Assembly: GCA_947497905.1 (NCBI GenBank)
Contig: CANMIH010000010.1
Location: forward strand, 111,331 to 175,330
From: an uncultured Pelagimonas sp.
GTDB taxonomy: Bacteria > Pseudomonadota > Alphaproteobacteria > Rhodobacterales > Rhodobacteraceae
DNA length: 64,000 bases
Reading direction: 5' to 3'
Shown: piece after piece, positions 45,480-54,909 of the stretch
How positions within the stretch are numbered: position 1 is the stretch's first letter
How the letters are laid out: each line of letters begins with the position of its first letter
Notes under the pieces: generated by a model
Databases searched by the model: none
Told to the model about the DNA's origin: nothing
What the model saw: the letters and a program-made list of their open reading frames with translations, nothing else
Program-made: the position numbers and the translations under genes

Positions 45480-46160
45480 CTATTTGCTTTCTGCGGCCCG
45501 TTTGTCGGCAATGAGTGTCAGGAGGTTTTGTTTGGTCACATCGATATGCTTCTGCAAAAGCGCGCAGGCCCGATCGACATCTCGCGCTTCCGCCAGCCGA
45601 AGCAGCTCTCGATGTTCTTGTTTGGCATTGTCTTTTTGCCCGGCCAAACTGAGATGCATACGTACATAGCGATCAGACTGGGTACCGATGCGATGCAACA
45701 ATTCGTTGGTCAGTTTGCGGTCTGCACGGGCATAAAGGGCGCTGTGAAACTGATAGTTCAAAGCCCCCCAGCGGTCGATCACATCCGCATCTAGAGAGCT
45801 TTCCATTTCAGTTAGGATGTCCGCGCATCGCATAAAATCGAGCGATGTCATGAGGGGGATTGACCGGCGAAACAGATCGGCCTCGATCAAGGAGCGCAGA
45901 TCGAAAATCTCGCCGATCTCTTCAAGCGAGTGCTTGGTTACCGAGGCGCCTCGGTTGTTTGTCAGCACCACCAGCCCTTCGGCATCCAGACGCTTTAGCG
46001 CTTCTCGGATGGGCATGCGCGATACACCATATTCCTCGGCAAGCGCCTCTTGGCGGATGACTTCGCCTTCGGTCATGTCGCCATTGAGGATCCGCTCTCG
46101 TAGATCGTCCGCGATGACTTCGGGCAGGCTTTTGCGTTCGATCGTGCGTTTTGCTGACAC
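45480..46160 (-). CDS. GntR family regulator, FCD type
   Basis: 226 residues: winged helix at about residues 12-75 (GEVIRQEALAEEYGVSRMPIREALKRLDAEGLV) and an FCD domain with the metal-site pattern (RSLIEADLFRR, NYQFHSALY, QEHRELLRL). Standard length, unlike the two-helix GntR protein at 7079-7984. It sits upstream of the semialdehyde dehydrogenase, which it probably controls. The gap between them contains ACATGTTAGTATTCTAGA, a possible binding site. Confidence 0.92.
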   Translation of the reverse strand: MSAKRTIERKSLPEVIADDLRERILNGDMTEGEVIRQEALAEEYGVSRMPIREALKRLDAEGLVVLTNNRGASVTKHSLEEIGEIFDLRSLIEADLFRRSIPLMTSLDFMRCADILTEMESSLDADVIDRWGALNYQFHSALYARADRKLTNELLHRIGTQSDRYVRMHLSLAGQKDNAKQEHRELLRLAEARDVDRACALLQKHIDVTKQNLLTLIADKRAAESK

Positions 46161-46423
46161 CTGTGGCCTCTTTGGTTTTTGGACTTTGGATACATTAGCC
46201 GGAGGGAAGCATGGGGGCCACCAGAAATCAGCCTTGAACTGGCAAATTTGGCGGGTTTCTGAGATCTAAGACAGGATTGGGCGAGGTAGGTCTGGTTTTG
46301 ACATGCGGTTTACGTGCCGGCATCAGTTGAAATGCAGGCAACTGAATTTCGGATACGATTGCCGCCTTGCCATCTTGCCGAATTTGAAAGTGTGCAACCC
46401 AACTGCCGACGCTGGAACTCGAT

Positions 46424-47242
46424 TCACGTCTGGGATTCGATGAGCTCTGGCAAACACGTTACTAAACCGTCGATCCCACGAGGCTTCCAACCAAGATCAA
46501 GTAACCTTTCACAGGTCATAGCATTGACGATGTCTTTGCTTCGGCGCGGCGGCGAATGCGGTGTGCCTGTCAAATGGGCAACCTTGGAAAGCAGGACCTG
46601 GCGATCCAGAAGAATGTCAGACACATTGAATGGGCCATCTTCTGTTGACGTGAGCAGCAAATTGACCGCAGAAGCAAGATCCGCACCATGCACCTCCGTT
46701 CCACGTCGGGGCGCAATTGGCCGACCCGCTTGGTAGTCGTTGAAAAGAGTGCGCCACTTGTTGTGAGGGCCGGGACCGTAAACACCTGTTGCCCGGATCG
46801 ACGCCGTTCTGAAGGTCGCAGAGTTAAGCGCTGCGAGATCCTGTTCGGTTTGCCATTTGACTTGCCCGTACAGCGTATTTGGGTTTGGGGTGTGGTCTTC
46901 GCTGAGCACAGTGCCAGCGGGATAGGTGCCGTAAACCGCCCGCGTGCTGAGGAAAATCACCCGTGACAGCCCGGCGGCTTTGGCGGTCTCAAACAATGTG
47001 ATCGAGCCTAAATGATTGTCACGTACGAAACGGTCGGGGTCGTCTCCTTCGCCGCCACGGTAGAGCCCCGGCACATGTTGAAAGGCGCAATGGACCAAAG
47101 CATGACATCCGCTGAGATCGGGAGCATCGCCTAAATGATAGTCTGGCCGATTGAGCGGGAGCAATTCGGCCCCCATACGTAAAACCCCCTGCGCGACAAA
47201 CCCACCAACACGGCCGGATGTGCCAGTTACGGCGACCCTCAT
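46424..47242 (-). CDS. sqdC: NAD-dependent epimerase/reductase, SqdC-like
   Basis: 272-residue extended short-chain dehydrogenase: GTSGRVGGFVAQGV cofactor motif, FLSTRAVYG serine, YGQVKWQTE tyrosine/lysine pair, ATGVYGPGPHNKW. It is the third gene of a unit sqdB-sqdD-sqdC joined by four-base overlaps. In Rhodobacter sphaeroides the same order occurs, and loss of sqdC alters sulfolipid products without fully blocking synthesis. The symbol rests mainly on position. Confidence 0.78.
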   Translation of the reverse strand: MRVAVTGTSGRVGGFVAQGVLRMGAELLPLNRPDYHLGDAPDLSGCHALVHCAFQHVPGLYRGGEGDDPDRFVRDNHLGSITLFETAKAAGLSRVIFLSTRAVYGTYPAGTVLSEDHTPNPNTLYGQVKWQTEQDLAALNSATFRTASIRATGVYGPGPHNKWRTLFNDYQAGRPIAPRRGTEVHGADLASAVNLLLTSTEDGPFNVSDILLDRQVLLSKVAHLTGTPHSPPRRSKDIVNAMTCERLLDLGWKPRGIDGLVTCLPELIESQT

Positions 47243-48039
47243 GTAGGGTTTGCTAGGGTGGTCATGTCCGGAATAGCCCCACCTGATTCATAGGCACGCC
47301 AAAGATCGATCAGGGGCTGTAGCTGATCGCGCTTTGAGTGGTTCTGCCAGGGTTTTTCATACTGAAAGTGCAACACTTGGATGTCTTGCCAGCTCCAGAG
47401 TTCGGGGAGATTGAACCACACATATTGCAGCATGTTCATATACACGGGCAAGCCATGCCACTTAGGGAAAAAGGACTGCAAAAAGGTCTGATCTGTGCGG
47501 GGCCAGAACGCATCGGGCCGATCAAGATGGTCCAGCATGCGGTCAAAGGTTTCAGGGTTTGGCCGTGCGGTGAAAACACCGCTGTTCAACCGTTTGAAAT
47601 CTCCGATCCCCTCATAGACATTTGGGGAGGCGCAGAACTCGGGGTAGTCAAACAACGTATCGATGTTTTGCAAAACCAAAGTATCGGCATCAAGAAAGAC
47701 AACGCGGTCGTAGTCCATCTGCCAGAGGCGCAGTTTGGCGAAGTTGTCGAGCGGGGTATGAAAAGCAGGTTTTGTGCCCTTGGTAAACGGGGCTGCCTCA
47801 TGCAGCGTGTCGCGGGCATGGCGGGTGTTAAAATCTTCTGAGGTGGGCAACAACTCCACCCTGATGAGCTTGGTACCTAGTGTTTCAAGTGGAGCCAAGG
47901 CTGCCTCCGGCACGCCGCGGGTGTACATCACAACGCAATCCGCTTTGGTTCGCGTTCGGATCAAGGAGTGCAGCAAAGCCTTGGCACCAAGTGCGAAATC
48001 GGCGTTGGTGACAAGTGTGACATAGGCGCAGCGCTTCAT
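47239..48039 (-). CDS. sqdD: Glycosyltransferase family 8 protein, SqdD-like
   Basis: 266 residues of the glycogenin-like GT8 family, with the metal-binding DxD as VVFLDADTLVLQN and the LNSGVFTARPN acceptor-site segment; the C-terminal HFQYEKPW carries a conserved histidine. In sulfolipid synthesis of purple bacteria SqdD is proposed to transfer sulfoquinovose from UDP to diacylglycerol at the inner membrane. Placement directly after sqdB with a four-base overlap supports this. Confidence 0.85.
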   Translation of the reverse strand: MKRCAYVTLVTNADFALGAKALLHSLIRTRTKADCVVMYTRGVPEAALAPLETLGTKLIRVELLPTSEDFNTRHARDTLHEAAPFTKGTKPAFHTPLDNFAKLRLWQMDYDRVVFLDADTLVLQNIDTLFDYPEFCASPNVYEGIGDFKRLNSGVFTARPNPETFDRMLDHLDRPDAFWPRTDQTFLQSFFPKWHGLPVYMNMLQYVWFNLPELWSWQDIQVLHFQYEKPWQNHSKRDQLQPLIDLWRAYESGGAIPDMTTLANPT

Positions 48040-49253
48040 GAAACAGACCTGAGCCGCGTGCCTTCGGGATCTGTTTCAACGCGATTGGCTATGTCTTTGG
48101 TCCAGGCACTGACCGCCGGGACCCGACTTCTGTCGATCCGGTGTGCATATTTTTTCGCAACTTCAACAACTTCATCAAGCAGCCCATCGGCAAGCTTGGT
48201 GGGGGTAAGACCCAGAGCCAGAAAACTGTCATTTTTTACGATCAGATCGTTTTCCGCCGCTTCTTTTCTGGGATTTGGCAGATAGGCCACCTGAGCCCCG
48301 GTGAGCTCGGCGACCATCTCTGCAAGATCGCGCACGCGGTGTGTTTCGGTCATCTGGTTGAAGACTTTCACACGATCCCCTGCAGCGGGGCTGTTGGCGA
48401 GCGCTAGTTCGATACAGCGAACCGTATCTTGGATGTGGATAAAGGCGCGGGTTTGGCCACCGGTCCCATGCACGGTCAACGGATATCCGATGGCAGCTTG
48501 AATAAGGAACCGGTTGAGCACGGTGCCATAGTCGCCGTCATAATCAAAGCGATTGATCAGTTGCGGATGTCGCCGAGTTTGATCAGTGTGCGTGCCCCAT
48601 ACAATGCCCTGATGCAAATCCGTGATCCGAAGGTTGTCGTTTTGTGCGTAGAATTGGAACAGGATTTGATCGAGCGATTTGGTCATATGATACACGGAGC
48701 CGGGCCGCGTTGGGTACAGAATTTCCTGTCCTCGCTTACCGTTAGGGGTATCGATCTCGACGTCTAGGTACCCTTCTGGAATAGGGGCGCCAACACTTGA
48801 ATACCCATAGACCCCCATGGTCCCCAGATGCACCAGATGTGCATCAATCCCTGTGTCCACCAAGGCCGTCAGCAAATTATGTGTGGCATTGACGTTGTTG
48901 TTGACGGTGTATACCTTGTGCCGATCGGACTTCATCGAATAGGGGGCAGCCCGTTGTTCGGCGAAATGCACGATGGCGTCGGGTTTCTCTGTCTTAAGCC
49001 ACTGGCGCAGGCGTTGGTATTCGGCGGCGAGATCAAGCAAGTGGAAATGGAGCGTTTTTCCCGTCTCTTGTTTCCAGATGCGACAACGCTCTTGGATGCT
49101 GTCCATCGGGGTCAAGGATTGCACCCCGAGCTCCGTGTCGATCCAGCGTCGGCTCAGGTTGTCGATGATATGCACATCGTGGCCGAGCTCAGAGAGATGT
49201 AGTGAGGTTGGCCATCCGCAAAATCCGTCACCACCAAGAACCGCAATCTTCAT
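48036..49253 (-). CDS. sqdB: UDP-sulfoquinovose synthase
   Basis: 405-residue extended short-chain dehydrogenase that makes UDP-sulfoquinovose from UDP-glucose and sulfite. The N-terminus KIAVLGGDGFCGWPTSLHLS, the stretch ELGVQSLTPMDSIQERCRIW, VHFAEQRAAPYSM, LGTMGVYGY, YHMTKSLDQ, and DLHQGIVWGTHTDQT and GGQTRAFIHIQDTVRCIELA all match SqdB. The start at 49253 was chosen because AAAGGAG sits six bases upstream; the ATG at 49259 touches that site directly. Sulfolipid is a thylakoid-type lipid but is also made by phosphate-limited marine alphaproteobacteria. The more distantly related acyltransferase gene sqdA is not in the window. Confidence 0.95.
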   Translation of the reverse strand: MKIAVLGGDGFCGWPTSLHLSELGHDVHIIDNLSRRWIDTELGVQSLTPMDSIQERCRIWKQETGKTLHFHLLDLAAEYQRLRQWLKTEKPDAIVHFAEQRAAPYSMKSDRHKVYTVNNNVNATHNLLTALVDTGIDAHLVHLGTMGVYGYSSVGAPIPEGYLDVEIDTPNGKRGQEILYPTRPGSVYHMTKSLDQILFQFYAQNDNLRITDLHQGIVWGTHTDQTRRHPQLINRFDYDGDYGTVLNRFLIQAAIGYPLTVHGTGGQTRAFIHIQDTVRCIELALANSPAAGDRVKVFNQMTETHRVRDLAEMVAELTGAQVAYLPNPRKEAAENDLIVKNDSFLALGLTPTKLADGLLDEVVEVAKKYAHRIDRSRVPAVSAWTKDIANRVETDPEGTRLRSVS

Positions 49254-49437
49254 CAACATCTCCTTTGGGCGAGACCATGCATCTTATGACGGTCGTTGCA
49301 GGCAGGAGTGCATCTGGAGTTTGTGCTTTTCGTATAGGTGATTTGAAAGTTTTGTGTCGATCAAACAAAGCGGTTTTGAATTCAGAAGTTGGTGCGCACG
49401 CAGTCAGCAAAATGGGCTGTCTAGTTGGCGTATCTAT

Positions 49438-50349
49438 CTAGCCAACAGAATTGGCCGTCATGCGCTGTAGCCAATCGACGAACCTCCGCACGGGTTTGTG
49501 TGCATAGGTTGCCTTGCGGCATAGGAGGACATTGTCGAATTCGGCTTTCACCTCTGGCAGCGGCAGTTTTACCAAAGCACCAGAACGAAAATACTCTTCT
49601 GCGTAGGAGCTTCGGGTCAACGTCACACCCATACCGGATACAGCCGCTCTTAGAGTGAGATCCGCGTTGCTAAAGATCGGGCCGTTCTTCAGCTCACTTG
49701 CATCATAACCGATATCGGTCAGGTAGTTTTGCCAACCCGTTGTGAACTCATCATGCAGCAACACGGGTTTGGTGAGCCTGTTCAAAATTGTTGAGGGATC
49801 CTCTCCTGTGTCGTGCTGGGGCAGGATCGAAGGGCTGCACACGGCGAATTGCTGATCAGAAAACAGCGGAACAATCATCATGTTTGGGCCAGACCGGGTT
49901 CGGCTATGTGTGTTTGGACGGATGGCCAGGTCAACCTCATGCGTCAAATCAAGAACACGATCCGTGGCAACAATGCTCACCTCGATATCCGGGTAGGTGT
50001 CTTGAAAATCATGCAGTCGCGGCAAGAGCCAGATCGACGCAAATGCGGGTGAGGAGGTCAAAGAGATCTGTTCGACACGCGTTGTATTCACTTCGCTTTC
50101 GAGGGCCTTTGACAGGGAATCCAAAACTGGCTGAATTTTTGCATACAGCCGTTGTCCCGACGGTGTCATGCGGACGGAACCAGAGCCCCGTTCAAACAGA
50201 ACAGTGTGCATCGTGGTTTCCAGTTTGCTCACGCGATAGCTGATCGTTGGCTGACTGAGCCCAAGCTCTGAGGCGGCCTTCGAAAAGGAATGCAGCCGGC
50301 CGATGGCCTCGAAGGCAAGGAGTGAATCTAGAGAGTAGTTCCGAAGCAT
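49438..50349 (-). CDS. LysR family transcriptional regulator
   Basis: 303 residues: N-terminal helix-turn-helix (SFSKAASELGLSQPTISYRVSKLE) and a LysR substrate domain (ISLTSSPAFASIWLLPRLHDFQ..YPDIEV), of the GcvA-like group. It is divergent from the binding-protein gene at 50549, with a perfect palindrome near its own start, so it most likely controls the transporter/hydrolase operon. Confidence 0.93.
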   Translation of the reverse strand: MLRNYSLDSLLAFEAIGRLHSFSKAASELGLSQPTISYRVSKLETTMHTVLFERGSGSVRMTPSGQRLYAKIQPVLDSLSKALESEVNTTRVEQISLTSSPAFASIWLLPRLHDFQDTYPDIEVSIVATDRVLDLTHEVDLAIRPNTHSRTRSGPNMMIVPLFSDQQFAVCSPSILPQHDTGEDPSTILNRLTKPVLLHDEFTTGWQNYLTDIGYDASELKNGPIFSNADLTLRAAVSGMGVTLTRSSYAEEYFRSGALVKLPLPEVKAEFDNVLLCRKATYAHKPVRRFVDWLQRMTANSVG

Positions 50350-50361
50350 CTATCTAGCTTA

Positions 50362-50374
50362 TAGAAATTTTCTA
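50362..50374. promoter_or_regulatory. Probable LysR binding palindrome
   Basis: TAGAAA-T-TTTCTA, six-base arms around one base, 13 bases upstream of the LysR start. A second inverted repeat CTAT/ATAG overlaps it at 50351-50365. Position between divergent genes and near the regulator start is typical of a LysR autoregulatory site. Confidence 0.5.
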
Positions 50375-50548
50375 TTCAGTAAACTCTCCTTTGAATTTGC
50401 TATGGCCGTGTAATGCCCTCAGTATCTGAATGAATATAGTGATTTCGATGCGCTGGAAGGTGGAAGGCACCTTGCGAACTATCGAAAGGTTTTATGTCAG
50501 ATGGCGGCAGGCCATCACCAAAAACGCGGTTCGATAAGGAGACGAATT

Positions 50549-51379
50549 ATGATCAACACCTTGAAGACACTTGCTTCAGCGACGGCTCTGCTGGCCACAT
50601 TTGCGACGGCTGGCACAGCTGGAGAAACGCTCGACCGGGTAAAAGCGGAAAACATGCTGACCGTCGGCACAAACTCTGACTGGGCACCGCAGGCCTTCCT
50701 GAATGACAAAAACGAAATGGATGGCTTTGATATCGATGTGGCCCGGGCCATCGCTAACGAGCTTGGCGTTGATGTTGAGTTTGTAACCCCCGGATGGGAG
50801 GTCATGACTGCGGGCCGGTGGAGTGGTCGGTGGGATATCGTCGTGGGATCCATGACACCAACGGCGAAACGGGCAGAAGTTTTGGATTTTCCCGCGGTTT
50901 ACTATTTCACGCCTGCTGCGTTTGTTGTTCACAATGACTTTGAAGGCACTGAGATCGAAAATCTGAATGGCAAAACGGTCGGTGTAACGCCCGCTTCCAC
51001 GTTCCACCAATATCTTCAGCATTCTCTGGTAATCGATGCGAAGGGTGTTCCTGCATTTGACTATAAGGTGACACCGGGCGAGATCCGAACCTATGGTGCC
51101 GGTCTTAGCGAGTTTGATGACCTTCGTCTTGGAAACGGGACACGTCTGGACGGCATCTTGCAATCCCTACCGACGATCCTCAAAGCCGTTGAAAGTGGCA
51201 TGCCAATTAAACAGCTGGGAGATCCGGTGTTCTATGAGCCACTGTCCATTGCGATCGACAAAGGGGATGACGAGTTCAAAGCTGAAGTTGCTGAGATCGT
51301 CGAGAAGTTGCGTGAGAACGGCACTCTAACCCAGCTCTCCCAAAAGTGGTATGGCGTTGACTACACAACGACCAACTAA
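50549..51379 (+). CDS. Amino-acid-type ABC transporter binding protein
   Basis: 276 residues, family 3 extracellular solute-binding protein, with signal peptide (NTLKTLASATALLATFATAGTAG). Core motifs are LTVGTNSDWAPQAFLND, FDIDVARAIANELGV and the hinge segment KTVGVTPASTFHQYL. AAGGAG precedes the ATG at 50549 by eight bases. It is followed by a permease, but no ATPase gene is present in the operon. Confidence 0.92.
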   Translation: MINTLKTLASATALLATFATAGTAGETLDRVKAENMLTVGTNSDWAPQAFLNDKNEMDGFDIDVARAIANELGVDVEFVTPGWEVMTAGRWSGRWDIVVGSMTPTAKRAEVLDFPAVYYFTPAAFVVHNDFEGTEIENLNGKTVGVTPASTFHQYLQHSLVIDAKGVPAFDYKVTPGEIRTYGAGLSEFDDLRLGNGTRLDGILQSLPTILKAVESGMPIKQLGDPVFYEPLSIAIDKGDDEFKAEVAEIVEKLRENGTLTQLSQKWYGVDYTTTN

Positions 51380-51416
51380 ACCGACCCAAGAAACCAGACC
51401 TAAATAAGATCAGGTA

Positions 51417-52391
51417 ATGAAACTTTCCGCCTACCCGCCGGTCCAGAGATCAGTTGCATTCAAACTTGGAATTGCTGCGATCCTAGGTGCCTTGACCTTT
51501 ATCGCGGCCTATCTGGCTGGCTTCAACGGAGAGATCATTTCAAAGATCCTGACATCAGGGGCGGTTGACAAAACCGCCCCAGCCTCTGGTTTCTTTGTGC
51601 CGTCCTTGGTGTTGGCGCTGTTCGTTGGCGGAAACTACATGCTTTTGGTCAGCTGCAGCGATAAAAATCAGACCCGTCTGGTTTGGCTGGAGCTCTTGGT
51701 TCTCTTTCTGGCGTTCTTCTATTCGTTTGATCTGAAGCTGTCATTCATTGCGGCGAAGCTCCCGTTCCTCCTGACGCAGGGGGTTGTCACGACCCTGTAT
51801 GTCGCTTTGGCTGCGATCTGCATTGCTTTTGTTCTGGCGCTTTTGGGAGCGGTGGCCAAGCTGTCCGAGAACGGCATCGCTGTTGGCGTTGCCTCTTTCT
51901 ACACCTCGTTTTTTCGCGGCGTGCCACTTCTGGCCCAGCTTTTCCTTATCTATCTTGGACTGCCGCAGATCGGGTTTGTTGTTGATCCGGTGCCTGCTGG
52001 GATTGCCGCCTTGTGCCTGTGTTATGGCGCATACATGACAGAGATTTTCAGAGCGGGGATCCAAAGCATCAATGCCGGCCAATGGGAGGCGTCTGCCGCA
52101 CTCGGGCTGACAAAAGCGCTCGCATTCCGAAAAGTTATCATGCCCCAAGCCATGCGACTGATCATCCCGCCGACGGGTAACAGTTTCATTGCGATGCTCA
52201 AGGATAGCTCGCTCGTGTCGGTGGTTGGTGTGTGGGATCTGATGTATGTCGCGCGCGCGCAGGGGCGCAGCGAATTTCGTGTGCTTGAAATGCTGATCAC
52301 CGCGGCACTGATCTATTGGATTTTGTCGATCATCTTGGAACTTTTGCAGGCGCGTCTGGAGCGGTATTTCGATCAGTCAAAGGCAAGATGA
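51417..52391 (+). CDS. Amino acid ABC transporter permease, His/Glu/Gln type
   Basis: 324 residues. The C-terminal 215 form a HisM/GlnP-type permease (LLTQGVVTTLYVALAAICIAFVLALLGA, SFFRGVPLLAQLFLIYLGLPQ, EAAxxLG loop as WEASAALGLTKALAFRKVIMPQAMR). The N-terminal 110 residues add two or three extra helices, an extension seen in a subset of this family. One permease can work as a homodimer; the missing ATPase must be shared or encoded elsewhere. Confidence 0.92.
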   Translation: MKLSAYPPVQRSVAFKLGIAAILGALTFIAAYLAGFNGEIISKILTSGAVDKTAPASGFFVPSLVLALFVGGNYMLLVSCSDKNQTRLVWLELLVLFLAFFYSFDLKLSFIAAKLPFLLTQGVVTTLYVALAAICIAFVLALLGAVAKLSENGIAVGVASFYTSFFRGVPLLAQLFLIYLGLPQIGFVVDPVPAGIAALCLCYGAYMTEIFRAGIQSINAGQWEASAALGLTKALAFRKVIMPQAMRLIIPPTGNSFIAMLKDSSLVSVVGVWDLMYVARAQGRSEFRVLEMLITAALIYWILSIILELLQARLERYFDQSKAR

Positions 52392-52438
52392 CCTGACCGT
52401 CAGAGCGACCTGACCACCCTTAAAAAAAGGAAATTTGA

Positions 52439-53230
52439 ATGTGCACGATTGGCGCAATTCTTTTGTCATGCGATGAGTATCTTTTGTTCAAGAACAAAGA
52501 CTTTGGACAAACAGACTTTGAGGAACGCGTGGCCTATTCCCCGTCTTTGTTTGGCGCGCTGGGCGTTGAATCTTTTGACAAGACTGATGACAGCCCTGTT
52601 GTCTTTTCAGGCTTATCCATCGGAGCAAATGAACATGGTCTCTTGTGTTGTGATGCCCATGTGGATTTCAAACCGGATGGCGGCAAAAACTATGATCTTC
52701 TGGTCGAGATCGTTTTGACAATGGGGCGGGATGTTCCAACGGCGCTTGTGGCGCTGGAGGATTACCTGAGCCAGACACCCACCTGGGCTGGGAACCTGGT
52801 GCTGACAGATGGTGCCGAAACCGTATGCGTCGAAGCGCGAGGAACGGAAATGTGTGTGCAGCGCTCAGATAGATTTGTGAGCAAATGTAACCACCAAGAC
52901 CTGTTCGAAACCGGGAATGCGCCAGCCTCAGAAAGCAGCCAACACCGGTTCCAGTCATCTCAGCAACAGCTGAATTTGGTTGAGAATTTGAACGACGTTT
53001 TTGCGCTGCTCAAATCGCATGAATCGGGAAACACCGGCATCTGCAACCATCTAAAGGGCCGGCGCACAGTCTATTCCTATGTCTTGCATGTGAAACAGGG
53101 TGAGACGGTACTGTATGTGGCCAAAGGACAGCCCTGCACGCTGAGCGCCTACCAGAAATTTGCGCTGCCGTTCTCAGAGGCGTGGACTGACACAGACGCA
53201 GACCTTCTGTTTGCCAACTACCCAAGATGA
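52439..53230 (+). CDS. N-terminal-nucleophile hydrolase, acyltransferase/peptidase C45-like
   Basis: 263 residues with a cysteine directly after the initiator methionine (MCTIGAI), followed by LLFKNKDFGQ. Acyl-CoA:6-aminopenicillanate acyltransferase, choloylglycine-type and C45/C69 amidohydrolases show such a Cys nucleophile followed by an R/KN.DF loop. The segment GLSIGANEHGLLCCDAHVD fits the second beta-sheet of the fold. No signal peptide is present, so it acts in the cytoplasm, probably cleaving an amide bond in the compound imported by the transporter. Exact substrate unknown. Confidence 0.75.
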   Translation: MCTIGAILLSCDEYLLFKNKDFGQTDFEERVAYSPSLFGALGVESFDKTDDSPVVFSGLSIGANEHGLLCCDAHVDFKPDGGKNYDLLVEIVLTMGRDVPTALVALEDYLSQTPTWAGNLVLTDGAETVCVEARGTEMCVQRSDRFVSKCNHQDLFETGNAPASESSQHRFQSSQQQLNLVENLNDVFALLKSHESGNTGICNHLKGRRTVYSYVLHVKQGETVLYVAKGQPCTLSAYQKFALPFSEAWTDTDADLLFANYPR

Positions 53231-53274
53231 CATCCGAGTTTCTCTGGCCCATCAGACATCAAGGGAAAAACGTT

Positions 53275-54909
53275 ATGCGAGTTGAACGAGACACCTGCCG
53301 TCCCCACGCAGATTTGGCGATGTGCGGTGGTAAGATTGTGACCGTGGATGATGAATTCTCGATTGCAAGCGCGATTGCAATTCAAGGTGCCAAGATCCTC
53401 GCGGTCGGCTCGGACACAGAGATTCAGGCCTACATCGGTGCTCAAACAAAAGTCATTGATCTCGAGGGTAAAACTGTGTTGCCGGGTTTTGTTGATCCGC
53501 ACGGACACATCCATTCCCTGGGTCGGGTGTTGCAGAACCTCGATCTTAGCAAAGCAACGTGTTTTCAAGATGTTGTCGACTTGGTTGCCGAACGGGTTCA
53601 ATCGCGGGCACCGGGCGAATGGATCATTGGACAGGGCTGGGATCAAAACACCTGGCCGGACAAAGCACTGCCCACACATGAGGCTCTCAGTGCGGTGTCG
53701 CCTGAGAATCCGGTGATCCTGAACCGGATTGACGGTCATGCCATTATCAGCAACGCCTGCGCCATGCAGTTGGCCGGGATAACCGATGAAACACCCGATC
53801 CCTACGGGGGCAAAATCCATCGTGCGCAAAATGGCAAAGCCACTGGGCTTTTTGTCGACCTGGCCGAAGAGCTGATCCGGCAGCATGAGCCCGTCTCAGA
53901 TGCGGATATCAAGGCGCGGATCAAATTGGCCTCGCAGGCTTTGCTAAACCTCGGTGTGACCAGTTTTCACGATCTTGGCGTTTCTCCCCAAGAGCTCGAG
54001 GTGTACAAAGAGATGGATCAAGAAGGGGATCTGGATCTGCGCATTGTGGGCTTCTTCGACGATCCAGAGGGCGAGGCCGACTATCGTAAGTTGTTCGCAG
54101 AAGAGACAATCAAGCAAGAACCTGACAGGTTCTTCTCGATCAATGGGATCAAGCTTTTCCGCGATGGGGCACTAGGTTCGCGCGGGGCCTTGATGAAAGA
54201 ACCTTATTCGGACGACCCGGAAAACACAGGTATCGAGGTGGCGACGGTCGAACATATCGAAGAGGTCACAAAAATTGCGCTGGACTGCCGTGTTCAGGTC
54301 ATCACCCATGCGATCGGGGATCTGGCCATTCACACCGTTCTGAACGCCTACGAAGCCGCGCTTGGAAGTCGTAGGGTCAAAGATCATCGCCTGCGGTTGG
54401 AGCACGCGCAGATTCTCAGCCCTGAAGACCTAAACCGGTTTCACGACCTTGGTGTCGCCACGAGCGTGCAACCTGGCTCCGCCATTTCCGATATGGGCTG
54501 GACAGAAACAAGAATTGGGCCAGAGCGCATCAAAGGGGCGTTTCGGTTTCGAGACATCATCGACAGTGGTGCACTGTTCTCCATCAGTTCAGACACACCA
54601 ACAGAGTCCATCAACCCATTTGAGACAATGTTCAAAGCAATCACGCGCCAGAATGAAAATTTGGAGCCTGTCGGCGGCTGGCACCCAGATCAGAAGATTA
54701 CGTTGGAAGAGGCGCTTAGGGCGCATACCATCTGGGCGGCAAAATGCAGCTTTCAGGATGAATTTGTTGGGTCAATCGAACCGGGAAAACAAGCGGATGT
54801 GGTGGTGGTTTCCCATGACATTCTGGAGTGTTCGGCGGAAAGCCTGCTGGAGGTCAAAGTCGAACAAACCTTCATCGCTGGGAGGCGTGTGGGAGAATTT
54901 TCCGTCTGA
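53275..54909 (+). CDS. Amidohydrolase, YtcJ-like
   Basis: 544 residues of the amidohydrolase superfamily (Amidohydro_3). It has the beta-sandwich start ADLAMCGGKIVTVDDEFS, the metal pair HGHIH in GFVDPHGHIHSLG, VITHAIGDLAIH, and the C-terminal SSDTPTESINPFETMF with the catalytic aspartate. YtcJ-like enzymes hydrolyse N-acyl or N-formyl compounds. ATG 53275 has AGGGAAAAA upstream; an in-frame ATG at 53227 overlaps the previous stop as ATGA and cannot be excluded. With the N-terminal-nucleophile hydrolase it suggests two successive hydrolysis steps on one imported compound. Confidence 0.88.
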   Translation: MRVERDTCRPHADLAMCGGKIVTVDDEFSIASAIAIQGAKILAVGSDTEIQAYIGAQTKVIDLEGKTVLPGFVDPHGHIHSLGRVLQNLDLSKATCFQDVVDLVAERVQSRAPGEWIIGQGWDQNTWPDKALPTHEALSAVSPENPVILNRIDGHAIISNACAMQLAGITDETPDPYGGKIHRAQNGKATGLFVDLAEELIRQHEPVSDADIKARIKLASQALLNLGVTSFHDLGVSPQELEVYKEMDQEGDLDLRIVGFFDDPEGEADYRKLFAEETIKQEPDRFFSINGIKLFRDGALGSRGALMKEPYSDDPENTGIEVATVEHIEEVTKIALDCRVQVITHAIGDLAIHTVLNAYEAALGSRRVKDHRLRLEHAQILSPEDLNRFHDLGVATSVQPGSAISDMGWTETRIGPERIKGAFRFRDIIDSGALFSISSDTPTESINPFETMFKAITRQNENLEPVGGWHPDQKITLEEALRAHTIWAAKCSFQDEFVGSIEPGKQADVVVVSHDILECSAESLLEVKVEQTFIAGRRVGEFSV

